NCBI GenBank assembly: GCA_963841445.1
Contig: CAWJCP010000003.1
Location: 124,001 to 188,000 of the forward strand
From: Mayfieldus sp963841445
GTDB lineage: Bacteria; Actinomycetota; Thermoleophilia; Solirubrobacterales; 70-9
Length of the DNA: 64,000 nt
Reading direction: 5' to 3'
The position numbers and the translations under genes are program-made. Below are positions 43,801 through 51,646 of this stretch, in pieces. Numbering within the stretch: position 1 is the first letter of the stretch; the number at the start of each line of letters is the position of its first letter. The notes below the pieces were generated by a model. That model saw only the letters and a program-made list of their open reading frames with translations. It did not search any database and had not been told where the DNA came from.

Positions 43801-44658
43801 CTAAGGCAGCCCGGCTGCGCCCTGAAGGGCGCCAGCGGTGTTCTTCACCGCGCCGGTCGTGTTCTTCACCGCTCCGCCAGCGGTGTTCTTGACCGTGCCG
43901 GTGGTGTTCTTCACCGTGCCGGTGGTGTTCTTCACCGTGCCGGTGGTGTTCTTCACCGCGCTGGTGGTGTTCTTGACCGCGTTGGTCGTGTTCTTGACCG
44001 CGCCGCCAGCGGTGTTCTTCACCGCGCTGGTCGTGTTCTTCACCGCGCTGGTCGTGTTGTTCACCGCACCGCCAGCGGTGTTCTTAACCGTCGCCTGGGC
44101 GCCGGCGACGGCGCTGCCAGCCCCGTTGGCCGCTCCCCCCGGCACGGACGGCGTGTTGATGCTCGGAGCAGGCGTCTGGAGCGGACCGCTCGGCAGCCCG
44201 TGCGCCCCGCCCAGCGGGCCACCGGTGCCGGAGCCTCCCGACCCCGAGCCGCTCCCCGAGCTGCCGCCGCCCCCCGGGCCGCGGGAGCCGGAAGGCCCGT
44301 TGGGCGTGCCGGCCAAGGCGGCGCCACCAGCCTGATGAAGGTTCGGCCTCGGGCCGGTCAGATCGCCGTTGACCTTCGCACCGCCTCCAACGGGGGCGCC
44401 GGTCGGTCCGGATCGAATTGCACCCGAATCCGCTCCACGCCGCAGCCCGGCGCGCGGCGGGTCGGCGTTCGCGGCGGGTGGGTCGGCCGGCTGCGAGGAC
44501 GACGAGGCGATCGAATCGACCGTTCCGAGGAGCGACTTGAGCGGAAAGCCGGCGACACCGGAGAGCACCATGGCGAGCACGAAGGCGGTGACCGCTGCGG
44601 CGTTGAGCAAAGCTGCCGAAACCGCCGCCGCGAAGTAGTTCTGCGATTGCCGAATCAC
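43801..44658 (-). CDS. Membrane-anchored VKNT-repeat low-complexity protein
   Basis: No family recognised. The 285-residue protein has an N-terminal membrane helix (ALLNAAAVTAFVLAMVLSGVAG), a disordered Pro/Gly/Ser region (residues 55-165, including GSRGPGGGGSSGSGSGS) and a C-terminal array of 12 tandem units VKNTT[G/S/N][A/T] or VKNTAGGA (residues 191-277), followed by LQGAAGLP. The Thr/Asn-rich array probably lies outside the cell as a stalk or a glycosylatable surface region, but is not typical amphipathic helix. There is no sorting signal. The flanking genes (LuxR regulator, M23 peptidase) suggest an envelope setting. Confidence 0.65.
   Translation of the reverse strand: MIRQSQNYFAAAVSAALLNAAAVTAFVLAMVLSGVAGFPLKSLLGTVDSIASSSSQPADPPAANADPPRAGLRRGADSGAIRSGPTGAPVGGGAKVNGDLTGPRPNLHQAGGAALAGTPNGPSGSRGPGGGGSSGSGSGSGGSGTGGPLGGAHGLPSGPLQTPAPSINTPSVPGGAANGAGSAVAGAQATVKNTAGGAVNNTTSAVKNTTSAVKNTAGGAVKNTTNAVKNTTSAVKNTTGTVKNTTGTVKNTTGTVKNTAGGAVKNTTGAVKNTAGALQGAAGLP
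43828..44088. repeat. Tandem 21/24-bp coding repeats (VKNT units)
   Basis: There are twelve units, nine of 21 bp and three of 24 bp. The central GTGCCGGTGGTGTTCTTCACC unit is repeated nearly exactly three times (plus-strand sense). Such repeats can expand or shrink by slippage. Confidence 0.75.
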
Positions 44659-44746
44659 TGGTCCAGCCTATACCCAAAAACCAGTAGGTCAACCCTCAAT
44701 TATCCGCCGAGGCCAATTGTGACGTCCAGCACTAACCGCCGTCGCC

Positions 44747-45943
44747 CTACAGGTAGCCCAGCGGGTCCACCGGCGCGCCGTTGATGCGCACCTCGAAATG
44801 GAGGTGGTCGCCGAAGCAGTGGCCGGTGCAGCCCACGTAACCGATCACCTGCGCCTGGGTCACCGATTGGCCGGCGGAGACCGCGAAGGCGGACTGGTGC
44901 GCGTAGCACGTGGACACGCCGCCGCCGTGGTCGATGCATGTGTAGTTGCCGTAGCCGCTCACCGGGCCCGCCAGCGCCACCGTTCCCGAAGCCGCGGCGC
45001 GGATCGGCGTGCCCCCCGGCACCGCGATATCGACGCCCTCGTGCATGCGGCCCCAGCGCATCCCGAACCCCGAGACGATCGGCCCGTTCACCGGCCAGAT
45101 GAACCCGCTCGAGGTGCCGCGGACTGGGCCGGCCGGGAGCGCAACGCCGGGGCCAAGCAGCTTCGCGGCGATCTTCGCCTGGATGTCCCCGAGCCGGCCC
45201 TCGAGCTTTTGCTCGTGATCCTTGATCCGTCCCAGCACGTCCAGGCGCTTTCCACGCGCCTGCCTGAGCTGCGACTGATGCGCTTCGATCGAGCTCCGCG
45301 TCCGCAACAGCTGCTGCTTCTGGGCCGCGATCGTGTTGCGGGCGGTCTCGATCAGGTCGCGCGCGATGCGCAGGCGGTCGACCACGGCCCGGCTCTCGTC
45401 GCGCAGCTCGCGAACCCGCTCGACGAGCCGGCGGTCCTGTTCCTGGAGCCTGTTCACGTACTCGGTGCGGGTCACGAGGTCTGACCAGCCGTGGGCGTCG
45501 AGCACGACGCTCAGCATGTCCGGCGTCCCGGCCTCGTACATCGAGACCAGCCTCTCGCGGAGGCTGATCAGGGCCCGCTGCAGGTGTGCTCGGACGATCA
45601 GCAGGTGTGCCCTTTCCCTCGCCAGCACCGCCTCGGCTCGATCCAATTGCGCCTGCTTGTGGTCGAGCCGCCGTTGCACGGCCGCCTCTCGGTTGCGCAA
45701 TGCCGCCACCTGGCTCTCGAGCCCGTCGATGCGCGCCGTGTAGTGGGAGATCGTCGTCGTCAGCACGCCCTTGTGCTGGCGAACCTGGTCCAGCTTGCCC
45801 GCCGTGGCGTCTCGCTTCGAGTCGAGGTCGGCCGGCGCCTCTGCGGGCCGCAGGATCAGCGCCAGCCCGCAGAGCAGCACGACCAGCGCCGGCAAGGCTG
45901 CCCAATGTTGACGCCTGCGCTGTGAATCGAGCGCGTTCCGCAT
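44747..45943 (-). CDS. M23/LytM peptidoglycan endopeptidase with coiled coil
   Basis: The 398-residue protein has an N-terminal signal/anchor (LPALVVLLCGLALIL), a long EnvC-like coiled coil (residues about 40-245) and a C-terminal LytM domain with zinc ligands HEGVD (near 305) and HLHFE (near 385). The FGMRWGRMHEGVDIA, YGNYTCIDHGGGVSTCYAH and GCTGHCFGDHLHFEV motifs are complete, so it is probably an active wall hydrolase. It would cut peptide cross-links during growth or division. A 183-nt spacer upstream holds a structured-looking leader. Confidence 0.9.
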   Translation of the reverse strand: MRNALDSQRRRQHWAALPALVVLLCGLALILRPAEAPADLDSKRDATAGKLDQVRQHKGVLTTTISHYTARIDGLESQVAALRNREAAVQRRLDHKQAQLDRAEAVLARERAHLLIVRAHLQRALISLRERLVSMYEAGTPDMLSVVLDAHGWSDLVTRTEYVNRLQEQDRRLVERVRELRDESRAVVDRLRIARDLIETARNTIAAQKQQLLRTRSSIEAHQSQLRQARGKRLDVLGRIKDHEQKLEGRLGDIQAKIAAKLLGPGVALPAGPVRGTSSGFIWPVNGPIVSGFGMRWGRMHEGVDIAVPGGTPIRAAASGTVALAGPVSGYGNYTCIDHGGGVSTCYAHQSAFAVSAGQSVTQAQVIGYVGCTGHCFGDHLHFEVRINGAPVDPLGYL

Positions 45944-46126
45944 CCGAGCCCCAGGGCCTCCGCCAATCGAGGCAACGGGCCTGGAGAAGCGTCGAGGCTA
46001 GCCAACGAATTCCTCCCGGCGAACGCTTGTCGGGCTTCTTGCAACCGGGCTTGCGGACGGGGCACGGATTCGCCTGGGTAACCGCACAAAGTGACACTGC
46101 AGGCGGGCGAGGGCCGCCGCAAAAGA
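45944..46126 (-). promoter_or_regulatory. Leader of the M23 peptidase gene; possible degenerate ydaO-like (c-di-AMP) element
   Basis: In the minus-strand sense the spacer contains GTTACCCAGGCGAATCCG, CCCGACAAGCGTTCG and GGGAGGA in that order. These resemble the GGTGAATCC and CCCGAC...GCGTTCG...GGAGGA blocks of ydaO/yuaA c-di-AMP riboswitches, which often precede cell-wall hydrolase genes in actinobacteria. The conserved AGCTAACC block between them is missing, so the call is weak. The spacer ends in a GC-rich unpaired stretch before the start. Confidence 0.3.
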
Positions 46127-47074
46127 TCAGGCGTCGTGGCCGCTCGGCTCGATCGAAAGCAGCGTCTCGGGCTCGTGCTCGACCTGCAGCGTCGAGTGAT
46201 CGATCCCGTGCTCTCGTTCGAGCAGATCGGCGAGCTCGAGGCGGGTCCGATGGCAATCGGTGTCCCTGGCGACCGTGATGTGGGCCGAGAGCGAAGGGAA
46301 CTCCGAGCTGACCTCCCAGAGGTGCAGGTCGTGCACCTCCACCACCCCAGGTTGTCCGGCGAGCTCGCGCCCGATCGCCTCCGGATCGAGCCCCTTCGGG
46401 GAGGCCTCCAGAAAGACGCGCCCCGAGTCGCGCAACAGCCCGTAGGCCGAGCGCAGCATCAGCGCGGCTACGAACAAAGAGGCGATCGGGTCGGCGCGCT
46501 GAAAGTCGCTGGCCAGGATCACGGTCGCTGCGATCGCCGTTCCCGCGAACGCATAGAGGTCGGTGAGGATGTGCTGGAAGCTTCCCTCGATGTTGAGGCT
46601 GCGACGATTCGCGCCCGCGATAGAGAGTGTTGCCAGCAGGTTGACCACGATTCCGGCCAGTGCCACGGCGAGGACCAGGCCCGCCTCTACGTCGGGGGGC
46701 GAGATCAGGCGCCGCACTGCCTCGACTCCGATCAGCGCGGCCAGCACCAGCAGCGTGATCCCGTTCACCTGCGCGGAGAGGATCTCAACGCGCCGCAGAC
46801 CGAAGGTCATCTCCCCTCCCGCCGGCCGCCGGGCCAGTCGCAGGGCGAGCAGCGAAAGTCCGAGGGCAGCGGCGTCGGTGAGCATGTGTCCTGCGTCGGA
46901 GAGCAGCGCCAGCGAGTCGGCGATCAAGCCGACCGCGACCTCCGCCGCCATCAGGCCGAGGATCAGCGCCAGCGCGAAGAGCAGCCTGCCGCGATCGGCC
47001 TCGGGAGAGCCTCCGTGGCCGGGTCCGCGATGCTGGTGCGCCGCGTCGCCCTTCGGCGGGTGTGCCGGTGACAC
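46127..47074 (-). CDS. Cation diffusion facilitator (Zn2+/Co2+ exporter)
   Basis: The 315-residue transporter has six membrane helices with the metal-site motifs: SLALLSDAGHMLTDAAALGLSLLALRLA (HxxxD in helix II) and FQHILTDLYAFAGTAIAATVIL (HxxxD in helix V), plus GHGGSPEADRG at the N-terminus and the cytoplasmic domain VVEVHDLHLWEVSSEFPSLSAHI. It belongs to the CzcD/ZitB type and exports zinc or cobalt by proton exchange. The GTG at 47074 is chosen because TATCCT lies 6 nt upstream. It is divergent from a small conserved gene. Confidence 0.92.
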   Translation of the reverse strand: MSPAHPPKGDAAHQHRGPGHGGSPEADRGRLLFALALILGLMAAEVAVGLIADSLALLSDAGHMLTDAAALGLSLLALRLARRPAGGEMTFGLRRVEILSAQVNGITLLVLAALIGVEAVRRLISPPDVEAGLVLAVALAGIVVNLLATLSIAGANRRSLNIEGSFQHILTDLYAFAGTAIAATVILASDFQRADPIASLFVAALMLRSAYGLLRDSGRVFLEASPKGLDPEAIGRELAGQPGVVEVHDLHLWEVSSEFPSLSAHITVARDTDCHRTRLELADLLEREHGIDHSTLQVEHEPETLLSIEPSGHDA

Positions 47075-47086
47075 GCCCTGAGGATA
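47075..47086 (-). promoter_or_regulatory. Candidate leaderless promoter of the CDF gene
   Basis: TATCCT (minus strand, 47086-47081) lies 6 nt before GTG 47074. No ribosome site is seen. Confidence 0.5.
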
Positions 47087-47131
47087 CGATCGTCGCGTGA
47101 CGGCGCTCAGAAGCGGCATGCGGAGACAGCG

Positions 47132-47371
47132 TTGAGCGAGGCCGAGCGCCCCGAGCTCCTCGACCGCGATGTGACCGTTGAGGACATTCGCGCCCTCACC
47201 GGCGCTGCCACCCCCCACTTCGCTCTGCAGGTGCGAAACCGGGTGCGCCATTTGATCGAGCCGCTGCCCGAGGGGCACCCGGCGAGGCTCGCCGGTGAGC
47301 GCGCGGTGGCCCATCTCGAGGACCTGGCCGAGCACAGCGGCGAGCCGCGCGGCCACGGTCCCGAGGTCTGA
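47132..47371 (+). CDS. Small conserved helical protein
   Basis: The 79-residue protein reads RPELLDRDVTVEDIRALTGAATPHFALQVRNRVRHLIEPLP. I believe this kind of short protein recurs beside methyltransferases in related actinobacteria, but I cannot name it. It is charged and helical with no membrane segment. The TTG start at 47132 has no clear ribosome site. Its stop overlaps the ATG of the methyltransferase (TGATG), so the two are translationally coupled. Confidence 0.65.
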   Translation: MSEAERPELLDRDVTVEDIRALTGAATPHFALQVRNRVRHLIEPLPEGHPARLAGERAVAHLEDLAEHSGEPRGHGPEV

Positions 47372-48162
47372 TGGCAGAGCTGCTGCCGCTGCTCGAGCCG
47401 GCGGCGCGACGACAGGCCGAGGCGCTCCCGGAGGGGGCTCCCTATCTCGACCTGATCGAGGGGGAGCTCGAATCGACCGGTGCGACGCAGGACCTGATGC
47501 GCTCCACGTTCGTCCCGCAGATATATGAGCGCTATTGGCGCCCGGCGCTGGGCCAGGTCGCGAAGGGGCTGCGGGGGCCGGGGATGGCCGAGGAGATCCG
47601 CATCGCCCGACTCCTGCTCGGGCTCTCGCCCGGCGATCGGGTGCTCGACATCGCCTGCGGGCCCGGCAACTTCGCGCGCGCCTTCGCGCGCGCGGTTGGC
47701 GAGTCCGGGCTCGTCGTCGGCATCGACGCCTCGCGCACGATGCTCGATCGCGGCGCCGAGGAGCTGCGTCGCGCGGGGGTCGCGAACCTGGCCCTGGTCC
47801 GCGGTGACGCCGGCGCGCTGCCGTTCATCGACGCCAGCTTCGACGCCGTCTGTTGCTTCGCCGCCCTGCACCTGTTCGCCGATCCGTTCGCCGGCCTCGA
47901 TGAGATGACCAGGGTGCTGGCGCCGGGCGGCCGGATCGCGCTGATGACCTCGGTGCAGCGACAGCTCGGTCCCCGCGGCCCGCTGAAGCCACTCGCGGAG
48001 CGGGTCAGCGGCATGCGCGTCTTCGGCCAGGACGAGGTCGTAAGCGCCCTGCAGGCGCGTGGCTTCGACGAGCTGCACCAGCGGCTCAGCGGCCTGGTCC
48101 AATTCGCCGGCGGGCGCCTGGCGCCCGGTCCGCCTCCCACACCCGGTCCGCCCCCGGCATAG
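47371..48162 (+). CDS. SAM-dependent methyltransferase (UbiE/Coq5-like)
   Basis: The 263-residue class I methyltransferase has motif I VLDIACGPGNFARAFA (near residue 90), the acidic motif II in VVGIDAS, motif III in GDAGALPFIDASFDAVCCFAALHL and a post-motif region DEMTRVLAPGGRIALM. These match the type 11/UbiE-like group that modifies small molecules. An N-terminal helical extension (residues 1-80) precedes the domain, and the Pro-rich C-terminus (APGPPPTPGPPPA) is low-complexity. The ATG overlaps the stop of the small gene before it. Confidence 0.87.
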   Translation: MAELLPLLEPAARRQAEALPEGAPYLDLIEGELESTGATQDLMRSTFVPQIYERYWRPALGQVAKGLRGPGMAEEIRIARLLLGLSPGDRVLDIACGPGNFARAFARAVGESGLVVGIDASRTMLDRGAEELRRAGVANLALVRGDAGALPFIDASFDAVCCFAALHLFADPFAGLDEMTRVLAPGGRIALMTSVQRQLGPRGPLKPLAERVSGMRVFGQDEVVSALQARGFDELHQRLSGLVQFAGGRLAPGPPPTPGPPPA

Positions 48163-48172
48163 GATCGGTTCC
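48160..48172 (+). promoter_or_regulatory. Candidate leaderless promoter of the MBL-fold gene
   Basis: TAGGAT (48160-48165) lies 7 nt before GTG 48173 and overlaps the methyltransferase stop codon. Confidence 0.45.
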
Positions 48173-48844
48173 GTGAAAGAGCTTGCTGCGGGAATCTGGC
48201 GGCTTAAGGAGCTCCCAGCCCCGACGATCAATTGCTACATGGTCGGCGACGTCCTGATCGACGCCGGCCGGACCTGGGACCGGCGCCGGATCATGAGTGA
48301 GATCGAGGGCCGCGACCTCTCGATGCTGGCGCTCACCCACGTGCACCCCGACCACCAGGGTGCTGCCAAGGACGTCTGCGAGGCGCGCGACGTCCCGCTC
48401 GCCTGCCACGCGGACGACGTCGACGCGATGGAGGGCCGCCGCCCGGTCCAGGAGGCAGCGGCAGACAACCCGATCAACCGCTTCATCGCCCGACTTTGGC
48501 AGGGGCCGCCCTACAAGGTCGAGCGGGTCTTCAACGAGGGCGACGAGATCGCCGGCTGCCGGGTCGTCCATGCCCCAGGACACGCCCGCGGCGAAGTGAT
48601 CTTCTTTCGCGAGTCCGACCGGGTCGCGATCTGCGGCGACGTAATCCGCAACATGAGCTACGCGACCGGTCTTCCCGGCATCAAGGAGCCGCCGCCGATC
48701 TTCACCTACGACATGGCCGAGAACCGGCGCTCGATCCGCAAGCTGGCGGCGCTTAACCCCTCGCTGATCCTTCCGGGCCACGGCCCCGCCGTGTCCGACA
48801 TGGCGAAGTTCGAGCGCTTCGTCGAAGCCCTGCCGGCCGACTGA
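48173..48844 (+). CDS. Metallo-beta-lactamase-fold hydrolase
   Basis: The 223-residue glyoxalase II/MBL-fold enzyme has the metal motif THVHPDHQGAA (HxHxDH, near residue 59), a second ligand in HAPGHARGEV, Asp in CGDVIRN and His in LPGHGPAVSD. All five ligand positions are present, so it is probably an active two-metal hydrolase. The substrate is unknown. A thioester or lactone fits many homologs. The start is GTG 48173. The gene follows the methyltransferase closely on the same strand but has its own candidate promoter. Confidence 0.87.
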   Translation: MKELAAGIWRLKELPAPTINCYMVGDVLIDAGRTWDRRRIMSEIEGRDLSMLALTHVHPDHQGAAKDVCEARDVPLACHADDVDAMEGRRPVQEAAADNPINRFIARLWQGPPYKVERVFNEGDEIAGCRVVHAPGHARGEVIFFRESDRVAICGDVIRNMSYATGLPGIKEPPPIFTYDMAENRRSIRKLAALNPSLILPGHGPAVSDMAKFERFVEALPAD

Positions 48845-48861
48845 TCCGCGTCCAGCGGATC
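48843..48861. terminator. Hairpin terminator between convergent genes
   Basis: GATCCGC (48843-48849) and GCGGATC (48855-48861) form a 7-bp stem with a 5-nt loop, starting inside the MBL-gene stop codon and lying 20 bp before the end of the convergent gene. There is no long T run. Confidence 0.5.
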
Positions 48862-48880
48862 GGCTTCCGGAATTTCCCTC

Positions 48881-49360
48881 CTACTCGCGCGACTGGCCGG
48901 GCAGGCGGTTGGCAATCCGCCCCAGTGGGCCTACGGTGGCCTCCATCTTGTCGACGCTCGCCGACAGTCGGTCGACGGACCCGATGAAACGCTCCAGCAG
49001 CTCGGTCAGCCCTTCGATCCGCGCTTGCAGGAGCTCCAGCGACTCCGGCACCCTTGCCAGGTGCTGCTGGACCTCGACCAGCACCGGCATCGCCTCTTCG
49101 ATGTGCGCCATCCGGTTGTCCATCGCCCCCAGGGCCGCCATCATCTTCGCCACCTCGGCCATGTCGGTACGCAGCTCGGGCAAGGACGCGGCATCTGCCG
49201 CCAGGCTCTCGAGATCGGCGGCGATTTTCTCCAGCTCGGCTGTGTGCTCGGCCATCGCAGCGGTGTTTCGCGCCACGGATGGGAGCCGTTGCAGCCCCTC
49301 CAGCGCATCAGCTGGCAGTTGCAGCAGGCGGGTGAGCGGATCGCTGACGCGCGGGCCCAC
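48881..49360 (-). CDS. Coiled-coil protein, unknown function
   Basis: The 159-residue protein is nearly all coiled coil (HTAELEKIAADLESLAADAASL, AHIEEAMPVLVEVQQHL, LLQARIEGLTELLERFIGSVDRLSASVDKMEATVG). It has no signal peptide or catalytic motif. It follows the LLM oxidoreductase by 9 nt on the same strand, so it is probably the last gene of the acyl-CoA dehydrogenase operon. Such phasin-like helical proteins occasionally accompany lipid or polyester metabolism, but that link is speculative. Confidence 0.65.
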   Translation of the reverse strand: MGPRVSDPLTRLLQLPADALEGLQRLPSVARNTAAMAEHTAELEKIAADLESLAADAASLPELRTDMAEVAKMMAALGAMDNRMAHIEEAMPVLVEVQQHLARVPESLELLQARIEGLTELLERFIGSVDRLSASVDKMEATVGPLGRIANRLPGQSRE

Positions 49361-49369
49361 GATCCGGTC

Positions 49370-50413
49370 CTACCTTTCCGGTCCGAAGTTCTCGATGATC
49401 CGCCGCTGGTACTCGCTCAGCTCTTCGGCGGAGATGAAGTAGGTCGGCGGGGTGAGGAAGAGTCCGTCGGCGCGCTCGGCTGTCGCCTCGACGCGCTCGC
49501 GGACCTTCTCGAGCGGCCCGGCCGCGCAGTAGGCCTCGACCATCGCGTCGGAAATCGCGGCCGGCACCCCTGCGATGTCTCCCTTTCGGAAGGCCTGGCC
49601 GGCCGCACTTGCATTGTCCCCGAAACCGTGCATTGCAAACAAAGGCAGGTAGGTGCGTACGGTGGCGTAGAAGGCGATCGTGCGGCGAGCGAGGTCGTTT
49701 GCCCGCTCCTGGTCGTCGTCGATCGCGCAGCAGACGGTCGGCAGGTAATCGAAGTCGCTGCGCTCGCGAGCGGAGCGCCGAAGCCCGGTCTCGAAGCCGT
49801 CGATCACGACCTCTTCGATCCAGCGCAGCGACTGGATCGGGTGGCCGATGAGCCCGTCGGCGACGTCGCCCGCCATCCGCGCCATTCCGGACTGCACCGC
49901 GGCAGTGTAGATCGGCACCGATTCGCGGGCCGCGGGATGGGGTCGGATCCAGCCCTCGATGTTGATGTCGTGGTAGCTGCCCTGATAACGGATCGGCTCG
50001 CCCGCCCCCGCGCCCTGCATGATCAGCCGGGTCGCCTCGATCGTCTCGCGAAGGTGCGGGGCCGGCTTGCCGTACTCGGCGTTGTGCCAGGTCTCGTTGA
50101 GCCGCTTGACGCCGGCCCCGAGGCCGAGCCGGAACCGGCCGCCGGACATCTCGTCGACGTCGAGCGCCGAGACCGCGAGGATGAAGGGGCTGCGGGTGAA
50201 GGCCCAGGCGATCCCGGTCGCGACGTCGATTCTTTCGGTGCGGCCAGCCAAAAATGCCGCCTGGGTGACCGAGCTGCGGAAAAGCTCGGGGGCCCAGAGG
50301 CACTCGACCCCGGCCTCCTCGGCCAGCTTCGCCTCGGCCTCAAGGTCGGCGACCGAGTTGCCGATCGCGGCGACCGAGATGCGCTCGAGGGCCGACTTGC
50401 CCCCCGCGGGCAT
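49370..50413 (-). CDS. LLM-class (F420/FMN-dependent) oxidoreductase
   Basis: The 347-residue protein has a luciferase-like TIM barrel: LEAEAKLAEEAGVECLWAPELF, ATGIAWAFTRSPF, ALDVDEMSGGRFRLGLGAG (motif binding the flavin phosphate region), and IYTAAVQSGMARMAGDVADGLIGHP. Homologs in actinobacteria use F420 or FMN, often in steroid or lipid catabolism; which cofactor applies here is not visible. Its start is 5 nt after the acyl-CoA dehydrogenase stop, so it belongs to that operon. Confidence 0.87.
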   Translation of the reverse strand: MPAGGKSALERISVAAIGNSVADLEAEAKLAEEAGVECLWAPELFRSSVTQAAFLAGRTERIDVATGIAWAFTRSPFILAVSALDVDEMSGGRFRLGLGAGVKRLNETWHNAEYGKPAPHLRETIEATRLIMQGAGAGEPIRYQGSYHDINIEGWIRPHPAARESVPIYTAAVQSGMARMAGDVADGLIGHPIQSLRWIEEVVIDGFETGLRRSARERSDFDYLPTVCCAIDDDQERANDLARRTIAFYATVRTYLPLFAMHGFGDNASAAGQAFRKGDIAGVPAAISDAMVEAYCAAGPLEKVRERVEATAERADGLFLTPPTYFISAEELSEYQRRIIENFGPER

Positions 50414-50418
50414 CGGGA

Positions 50419-51549
50419 CTAGACCGCCGCCGGCTCGGGCTCGCCGACTCCGGCGAGGATCGCCTCGGCGACCCGCTCGCGATGCCAGCGCGAGTCGCCG
50501 AACATCGCCGCGTCCACCTTGGCCCGCTTGAGGAAGAGATGCAGGTCGTGCTCCCAGGTGAAGCCGATGCCGCCGTGCACCTGCAGCGACTCGTTGGGGA
50601 CCCGCCAGCCGGCGTCCGACGCATAGGCCTTGGCCATCGAAGCCGCGAGCGGCAGGTCCTCCGGCGAGGCGTCGGCGGCCCAGGCGGCGTAGTAGGTGGC
50701 CGAACGAGCCCCCTCGGTCTCGAGCAGCATCTGGGCGCAGCGGTGCGAGACCGCCTGGTAGGAGCCGATCGGGCGTCCGAACTGCTGCCGTTCCTTTGCG
50801 TAGGTGACGGCCATCTCCAGCGTCCGCTGCGCGATCCCGGTCAGCTCGGCGGAGAGCGCGACGCAGACGCGCTGCAAGACCGGGTAGTAGTCGCCGCCCT
50901 CGGCCGGCAGGGTGCGATCGGCGGAAACCTCGACGCCGTCGAAGCGGACCGAATAGAGGCGGCGGGTGGGATCGATCGAGTCCTCGCGATCCAGCGAGAT
51001 TCCGGATTGGCCGCTGTCGACGATGTGTCGCTTACCGTCGGCGGTGGCGACAAGGAGAAAGTCGGCGGACTCGGCGTCCATCACCAGCAGCTTCTCGCCA
51101 TCGAGCACCGTGCCGTCGCCGTTTGAGCGCGCCTGCATCTCGAACTCGCCGATCATCCCGCCGGAACCGGCGTCAACGAGTGCTTGGGTGCCCCGCTTCT
51201 CGCCCGCGGCGAGTGGAGCCAGGAACTTGGCCTTCTGCTCGTCGGAGCCGCAGAGCGCCAGGGCGAGCCCGACGACGGTGTTGGAGAGCAGCGGACCTGG
51301 GGCGAGCGCGTACCCGATCTCTTCGAAGACGGATGCCAGCTCGACGCTCCCGAGCCCCTGGCCGCCGTGCTCCTCGGGAAGCGCAAGCCCTGCCCAGCCG
51401 AGCTCGACCATCTCCTGCCAATCGGACTCCTCGAAGCCGAGGTCCGTGTCGAGCAGCTCGCGGATCCGCTCCGGCTTGTAGCGGGCAGCGAGGAACTCCC
51501 GCGCCGTCTCCTTGATCTGCTGCTGCTCGTCGTTTAAGTCGAAGTACAC
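50419..51549 (-). CDS. Acyl-CoA dehydrogenase, second subunit type
   Basis: The 376-residue flavoprotein has an N-terminal helical domain (QQQIKETAREFLAARY), a LPEEHGGQGLGSVELASVFEEIG motif, a shortened middle domain (SADFLLVATADGKRHIV) and the C-terminal helices with RQQFGRPIGSYQAVSHRCAQML and LQVHGGIGFTWEHDLHLFLKRA. The HGGIGFTWEHDLHL end is typical of the partner subunit in actinobacterial heteromeric FadE pairs. The gene directly upstream in the same unit, after a 97-nt spacer with two hairpins, is a second acyl-CoA dehydrogenase. The product dehydrogenates an acyl-CoA. Confidence 0.9.
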   Translation of the reverse strand: MYFDLNDEQQQIKETAREFLAARYKPERIRELLDTDLGFEESDWQEMVELGWAGLALPEEHGGQGLGSVELASVFEEIGYALAPGPLLSNTVVGLALALCGSDEQKAKFLAPLAAGEKRGTQALVDAGSGGMIGEFEMQARSNGDGTVLDGEKLLVMDAESADFLLVATADGKRHIVDSGQSGISLDREDSIDPTRRLYSVRFDGVEVSADRTLPAEGGDYYPVLQRVCVALSAELTGIAQRTLEMAVTYAKERQQFGRPIGSYQAVSHRCAQMLLETEGARSATYYAAWAADASPEDLPLAASMAKAYASDAGWRVPNESLQVHGGIGFTWEHDLHLFLKRAKVDAAMFGDSRWHRERVAEAILAGVGEPEPAAV

Positions 51550-51575
51550 GCCTGCACCTAACTGGTCGTGAGCAC

Positions 51576-51625
51576 GGTGGGCACCACCCCGTCGCCCCCG
51601 GACCCGAAGCGGAGGGGACGACGGG
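51576..51625. other. Two adjacent hairpins between the acyl-CoA dehydrogenase genes
   Basis: GGTGG-GCA-CCACC (51576-51588) and an 11-bp stem formed by CCCGTCGCCCC (51588-51598) with GGGG/CGACGGG (51614-51617, 51619-51625; one bulged A) sit in the 97-nt spacer. There is no T run. They may separate or stabilise the two messages. Confidence 0.4.
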
Positions 51626-51646
51626 AAATTGTTTGATGATTCACGC

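Noticed and set aside
43828..44088. CRISPR-like array of short repeats
   Set aside because: The repeats are contiguous, code in frame for VKNT units and have no unique spacers. No cas genes are present.
46127..47356. Longer start for the CDF transporter at 47356
   Set aside because: The extension overlaps the coupled small gene on the other strand and adds only low-complexity sequence. GTG 47074 sits right after a -10 box.
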